Shown here: piece by piece, positions 60,121-64,000 of the stretch | How positions within the stretch are numbered: position 1 is the stretch's first letter | How the letters are laid out: every line of letters begins with the position of its first letter | NCBI RefSeq assembly: GCF_001571325.1 | Contig: NZ_BCTO01000051.1 | Span: 1-64,000 of the forward strand | From: Delftia tsuruhatensis NBRC 16741 | GTDB taxonomy: Bacteria; Pseudomonadota; Gammaproteobacteria; Burkholderiales; Burkholderiaceae_C | DNA: 64,000 nucleotides | Reading direction: 5' to 3' | Position numbers and translations under genes: made by a program | The notes under the pieces: model-generated | The model's database searches: none | Seen by the model: only the letters and a program-made list of their open reading frames with translations | Told to the model about the DNA's origin: nothing

Positions 60121-63100
60121 GCGGGCCCAAGCACAAGGCGCCGCAGGGCGGGCACTTCAATCTTTCGCGCTGGGCGCTGGACCATGTGGCGCTGACGCGC
60201 TATTTCATGGTCGTGCTGCTGCTGCTGGGCTTTGCCTCGTACTTCCAGCTGGGGCAGGACGAAGACCCGCCCTTCACCTTCCGCGCCATGGTGGTGCGCA
60301 CCAACTGGCCGGGCGCCACGGCGCAGCAGATGGCCGAGCAGGTCACCGACAAGATCGAGCGTACGCTGCAGGAGGTGCCCTACGCCGACAAGATCAGCAG
60401 CTACTCCAAGCCCGGCGAGTCGCTGATCATCTTCCAGCTCAAGGACAATTCGCGCCCCGGCGATGTCCAGCAGCTGTGGTATACGGTGCGCAAGAAGATC
60501 GGCGACATGCGCTACACCCTGCCGCAGGGCGTGCAGGGGCCGTTCTTCAATGACGAGTTCGGCGATGTCTATGGCGTGATCTACGCCCTGCAGGCCGACG
60601 GCTTCAGCTACGCCGAGCTCAAGACCATGGCCGACGACGTGCGCCAGCAGCTGCTGCGCGTGCCCGATGTGGCCAAGGTCGAGCTGTTCGGCGTGCAGGA
60701 CGAGAAGGTCTACATCGAGCTGTCGCAGCGCCGCCTGTCGCAGCTGGGCCTGGACATGAACCAGGTGCTCGGCCAGCTGGGCCAGCAAAACGCCATCGAG
60801 GGCGCAGGCGTGCTGCAGACGCCGCGGGAGGACGTGCAGGTGCGCGTGGCCGGCCAGTTCCTGGCGGTGGACGAGTTGCGCGCCATGCCCATCCGCGGCG
60901 CATCGGGCGCGCAGCTGCGTCTGGGCGATATCGCCGAGATCCGCCGCGGCTATGCCGATCCGGCCAATGTGAAGGTCCGCCACCAGGGGCGCGAGACGAT
61001 TGCGCTGGGCGTGTCCATGACCAAGGGTGGCGACATCATCCGCCTGGGCAAGTCCCTGCGCGGCGCCGTGGGCGACATCGCACGCACGCTGCCGGCCGGC
61101 GTGGAGCTGGCCAACATGCAGGACCAGCCCAAGGCCGTGGCCGACTCGGTCAACGAATTCCTGCAGGTGCTGATCGAGGCCGTGGTGGTGGTGCTGGCCG
61201 TGAGCTTCATCAGCCTGGGCCTGCACAAGCGCGAGGGCCACCAGCCGCTGTGGAAGCGCTGGTACATCGACCCGCGCCCGGGCCTGGTGGTGGCCATCAC
61301 GATCCCGCTGGTGCTGGCCGCGACCTTCCTGGCCATGTGGTACTGGAACATCGGCCTGCACAAGGTGTCGCTGGGCTCACTGATCATCGCGCTGGGCCTG
61401 CTGGTGGACGACGCCATCATTGCCGTCGAGATGATGGTGCGCAAGATGGAGGAGGGCTACGAGAAGTACCGCGCCGCCACCTTTGCCTACGAGATCACGG
61501 CCAAGCCCATGCTGACCGGCACGCTGATCACGGCGGCAGGTTTCCTGCCCATCGGCATGGCCAAGTCCATGACGGGCGAGTACACCTTCGCCATCTTCGC
61601 GGTGACGGTGATTGCGCTGGTGCTCAGCTGGTTCGCCTCGGTGTACTTCGTGCCCTACCTGGGCATGCTGCTGCTCAAGCGCCCGCCGCACGCGGCCACG
61701 CTGCCGCCCGAGGTGGCCTCGGGCGAGGTGCCCATCGAGGAGACCAACCTCAATGCGTCCTCAGCCGAGCATGAGGTCTTCGACAGCCCGTTCTACAACC
61801 GCTTCCGGCGCGCCGTGAACTGGTGCGTGACGCACCGCTGGCTGACCATCGCCATCACGGTGCTGGTCTTCGCGCTGGGCCTGGTGGGCATGTCGCGCGT
61901 GCAGCAGCAGTTCTTCCCGGATTCCAGCCGGCCAGAGGTGCTGGTGGACATCTGGTTCCCCGAAGGCACGTCGCTGGCCGCCAACGAGGCCGTCACGCGC
62001 CGCGTGGAAGAGCGCTTCATGAAGCTCGACGGCGTGCGCACGGTCAGCGAATGGGTAGGCTCGGGCGTGCCGCGTTTCTACCTGCCGCTGGACCAGGTGT
62101 TCCCGCAGAACAACGTCTCGCAGTTCATCCTGGTGGCCCAGGACCTGCCCACGCGCGAGCGGCTGCGCAAGGCGCTGCCGGCGCTGCTGGCCCAGGAGTT
62201 CCCCGAGGTGCGCGGCCGCGTCAAGCTGCTGCCCAACGGGCCTCCCGTGCCCTATCCGGTGCAGTTCCGCGTCTCCGGCACCGATCCGCAAAAGCTGCGT
62301 GCCTATGCCGACGAGGTCAAGCAGGCCATGATCGCCAACGCCGACATGCGCGGCGTCAACGACAACTGGAACGAGTCCGTCAAGGCCGTGCGCCTGGAGG
62401 TGGACCAGGACAAGGCGCGCGCCCTGGGCGTGAGCAGCCAGGCCATCGCCCAGGCGGCCCGCGTCATGCTCAGCGGCTCCACCGTGGGCCAGTTCCGCGA
62501 GGGTGACAAGCTCATCGACATCGTGCTGCGCACGCCGTATTCGGAGCGCGACGCCATCACCGATATCGCCAATGCCTACCTGCCCACGGCATCGGGCAAG
62601 TCGATCCCGCTCACGCAGATCGCCAAGCCCGTGATGGTCTGGGAACCCGGCGTGATGTGGCGAGAAAAGCGCATGTTCGCCATCACCGTGCAGGGCGATG
62701 TGCGCGAGGGCCTGCAGGGCGCAACGCTGACCCATGCGCTGCTGCCCGGCCTGCGCGAGATCGAGGCGCGCTGGCATGCCGCAGGCGACACGGCCTACCG
62801 CATCGATGTGGCCGGCGCCGTGGAGGAAAGCTCCAAGGGCTCGGACGCCATCGTCGCTGGTGTGCCCGTGATGCTGTTCCTCACCTTCACGCTGCTCATG
62901 CTGCAACTGCGCAGTGTCAGCCGTTCACTGCTGGTGTTCATCACCGGGCCGCTGGGCATTCCCGGCGTGGCGGCGGCGCTGCTGCTGTTGGGCCGGCCCT
63001 TCGGCTTCGTGGCGCTGCTGGGCGTGGTGGCGCTGATGGGAATGATCCAGCGCAACTCGGTGATCCTGATCGACCAGATCGAGACCGACCGCGCGCGCGG

Positions 63101-63332
63101 CGTGCCGGCCTGGGACGCCATCATCGAGGCCGCCGTGCGCCGCCTGCGCCCCATCGTGCTGACGGCCGCCGCCGCCGTGCTGGCCATGATCCCGCTGTCG
63201 CGCAGCGTGTTCTGGGGCCCCATGGCCGTGGCCATCATGGGCGGGCTGATCGTGGCCACCGTGCTGACACTGCTGGCGCTGCCGGCCATGTACGCCGCCG
63301 TGTTCCGCGTGCGCCGTGAGCCCACGCATTGA
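60117..63332 (+). CDS. RND efflux pump, inner-membrane subunit
   Basis: A 1071-residue proton-driven pump of the AcrB/MexB superfamily, of the shorter-loop group often annotated CzcA/AcrB-like. Twelve membrane helices with two large periplasmic loops are visible. The proton-relay helix 4 reads ALGLLVDDAIIAVEMMVRKM with the Asp pair, and helix 10 has a Lys-free segment. Late motifs are GPLGIPGVAAALLLLG and RPIVLTAAAAVLAMIPL. It starts inside the adaptor stop. Likely substrates are lipophilic drugs or solvents; metals are unlikely without the CzcA DFG motif. Confidence 0.9.
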   Translation: MSGPKHKAPQGGHFNLSRWALDHVALTRYFMVVLLLLGFASYFQLGQDEDPPFTFRAMVVRTNWPGATAQQMAEQVTDKIERTLQEVPYADKISSYSKPGESLIIFQLKDNSRPGDVQQLWYTVRKKIGDMRYTLPQGVQGPFFNDEFGDVYGVIYALQADGFSYAELKTMADDVRQQLLRVPDVAKVELFGVQDEKVYIELSQRRLSQLGLDMNQVLGQLGQQNAIEGAGVLQTPREDVQVRVAGQFLAVDELRAMPIRGASGAQLRLGDIAEIRRGYADPANVKVRHQGRETIALGVSMTKGGDIIRLGKSLRGAVGDIARTLPAGVELANMQDQPKAVADSVNEFLQVLIEAVVVVLAVSFISLGLHKREGHQPLWKRWYIDPRPGLVVAITIPLVLAATFLAMWYWNIGLHKVSLGSLIIALGLLVDDAIIAVEMMVRKMEEGYEKYRAATFAYEITAKPMLTGTLITAAGFLPIGMAKSMTGEYTFAIFAVTVIALVLSWFASVYFVPYLGMLLLKRPPHAATLPPEVASGEVPIEETNLNASSAEHEVFDSPFYNRFRRAVNWCVTHRWLTIAITVLVFALGLVGMSRVQQQFFPDSSRPEVLVDIWFPEGTSLAANEAVTRRVEERFMKLDGVRTVSEWVGSGVPRFYLPLDQVFPQNNVSQFILVAQDLPTRERLRKALPALLAQEFPEVRGRVKLLPNGPPVPYPVQFRVSGTDPQKLRAYADEVKQAMIANADMRGVNDNWNESVKAVRLEVDQDKARALGVSSQAIAQAARVMLSGSTVGQFREGDKLIDIVLRTPYSERDAITDIANAYLPTASGKSIPLTQIAKPVMVWEPGVMWREKRMFAITVQGDVREGLQGATLTHALLPGLREIEARWHAAGDTAYRIDVAGAVEESSKGSDAIVAGVPVMLFLTFTLLMLQLRSVSRSLLVFITGPLGIPGVAAALLLLGRPFGFVALLGVVALMGMIQRNSVILIDQIETDRARGVPAWDAIIEAAVRRLRPIVLTAAAAVLAMIPLSRSVFWGPMAVAIMGGLIVATVLTLLALPAMYAAVFRVRREPTH

Positions 63333-63418
63333 GGTGGCGAAAACGCAGAGGCCGCCGCTCAAATCCGGGGTATGGCAATGCACCCCGCAATTGCGGCTAG
63401 AATCTGCGCCCTGACCTA

Positions 63419-63441
63419 GGAGCCGCCGCGCAGGCGGCTCC
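63419..63441 (+). other. Hairpin in the tRNA leader
   Basis: GGAGCCGCC and GGCGGCTCC form a perfect 9-bp stem with a 5-nt loop, 10 nt before the tRNA 5' end and after a -10-like TAGAAT (63398-63403). It has no T-run, so it is more likely part of the tRNA precursor leader than a terminator of the efflux operon. Confidence 0.4.
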
Positions 63442-63451
63442 CCAAGAACCA

Positions 63452-63538
63452 GCGCGGGTGGCGAAATTGGTAGACGCACCAGGTTTAGGTCCTGACGCCA
63501 GCAATGGTGTGGGGGTTCGAGTCCCCCCCCGCGCACCA
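63452..63538 (+). tRNA. tRNA-Leu (anticodon TAG)
   Basis: An 87-nt tRNA. The acceptor arms GCGCGGG and CCCGCGC pair perfectly, and CCA is encoded at 63536-63538. The D-arm AAATTGGTAGACGC, the anticodon TAG at 63486-63488, a long variable arm and the T-loop GTTCGAGTC fit leucine tRNA reading CUA/CUN codons. The integrase gene 185 bp downstream marks this tRNA as an integration site. Confidence 0.97.
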
Positions 63539-63575
63539 CGCACCAACGCCGCTCAACTGCGGCGAACACTGCTCA

Positions 63576-63609
63576 AGCCCGCTTCCTGTAGAGGAGGCGG
63601 GCTTTTTTT
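63576..63609 (+). terminator. Rho-independent terminator after tRNA-Leu
   Basis: A stem of about 12 bp with one mismatch is followed by a run of seven T, 38 bp past the tRNA. It ends the tRNA transcript and would shield the integrase gene from read-through. Confidence 0.8.
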
Positions 63610-63674
63610 CTGGGTTCTGGAGGCAAAACGGAGCAGGTTGAAACCGGCACAAAACAGCGCAAAATCACATCACA

Positions 63675-63704
63675 ATCCCGCGCAGATCCCGCTTGTGATC
63701 CCGC
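63675..63704 (+). repeat. Three phased ATCCCGC direct repeats
   Basis: ATCCCGC occurs at 63675, 63686 and 63698, 11 and 12 bp apart, ending 20 bp before the integrase start. One-helical-turn spacing places the copies on the same DNA face, as in arm-type integrase or repressor sites. Confidence 0.5.
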
Positions 63705-63723
63705 GCGGGCTGCAGGAGGTGGG

Positions 63724-64000
63724 ATGGCGTATTTCCGTAAGGTGAAGAACGGCTGGCGGGCCGAGGTGGAGCGTGCGGGCATCCGGCGCACCGCCACGCG
63801 GGCGACCAAGGCCGAGGCGCAGGGCTGGGCCGTGGCCGAGGAGGCGGCCATTCTGGCCGGCGCGCGCGGGGAGTTTCCGCGGCGCACGCTGGCCGAGGCG
63901 GTGGAGCGCTATCGGCGCGAGGTCACCGACAAAAAGACGGCCAGCACGGCGCGGGCCGACCATTTGCGCTTTGATGCCTGGTTGCGCGAGTTTCCCGAGC
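63724..64000 (+). CDS. Tyrosine-type site-specific integrase (partial)
   Basis: Only the first 92 residues are in the window; the gene runs off the right edge. The N-terminal arm-binding region reads MAYFRKVKNGWRAEVERAG, followed by KAEAQGWAVAEEA and the start of the core-binding domain LAEAVERYRREV. This pattern is common in integrases of prophages and integrative elements. The catalytic Arg-His-Tyr residues lie outside. GGAGGTGGG precedes the ATG by a few bases. Position beside tRNA-Leu supports the integrase role. Confidence 0.8.
   Translation, partial: MAYFRKVKNGWRAEVERAGIRRTATRATKAEAQGWAVAEEAAILAGARGEFPRRTLAEAVERYRREVTDKKTASTARADHLRFDAWLREFPE

Overview
The window is very GC-rich, densely coded chromosomal DNA from a beta-proteobacterium. 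The family mix points to Comamonadaceae, with Delftia or Comamonas as my best guess: a complete TctCBA transporter, three orphan Bug/TctC-type periplasmic receptors, a short Gram-negative porin of the Burkholderiales type, squalene genes hpnCDE, and FecI/FecR-type iron signalling. The family-level assignment is an inference from gene content. I could not run a similarity search.

Layout. 1-3.8 kb: pseudouridine synthase rsuA, guanine deaminase and a purine permease, closed by a bidirectional terminator. 3.8-10 kb: hslR and the two-component pair tctE/tctD, divergent from tctC-tctB-tctA. 10-11.4 kb: a secreted SGNH esterase. 11.4-22.5 kb: a ferric-siderophore uptake locus (Fur box, FecI-type sigma factor, FecR anti-sigma, two exporter-fold ABC half-transporters, two FecCD-type permeases, a lipoprotein binding protein and an STN-containing TonB receptor). 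Two nearly identical 33-bp sequences precede the first ABC gene and the receptor gene and look like promoters of the FecI-type sigma factor. No FecE-type ATPase is present. 22.6-25.8 kb: an ArsR regulator, a sigma-54 activator and a DUF4272 protein.

25.8-30.4 kb is an accessory patch with lower GC and gene decay: a tandem pair of unknown genes (one broken), an orphan S24-type repressor followed by a frameshifted piece of a second copy, a secreted unknown, a TraB/Tiki-like membrane protein and a lipoprotein gene split by an in-frame amber codon. 30.4-34.5 kb: a LysR regulator divergent from two binding proteins and a porin. 34.8-44.9 kb: an FMN reductase; a five-gene branched-chain-amino-acid-type ABC transporter behind a possible sigma-54 promoter, followed by a lipoprotein 3-hydroxybutyrate-oligomer hydrolase, an alpha/beta hydrolase and a DedA-rhodanese fusion. 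44.9-48.5 kb: a YeeE/YedE sulfur transporter, a periplasmic two-domain sulfurtransferase and hemH. 48.6-51.1 kb: small housekeeping genes. 51.1-55.4 kb: a FadR/GntR-controlled catabolic cluster. 55.5-58.7 kb: hpnE-hpnD-hpnC for squalene, with no cyclase. 58.8-63.3 kb: an RND efflux pump. The window ends with tRNA-Leu(TAG) and the start of a tyrosine integrase gene, the likely left edge of an integrated element.

I saw no CRISPR array, no insertion sequence, no rRNA and no replication origin.
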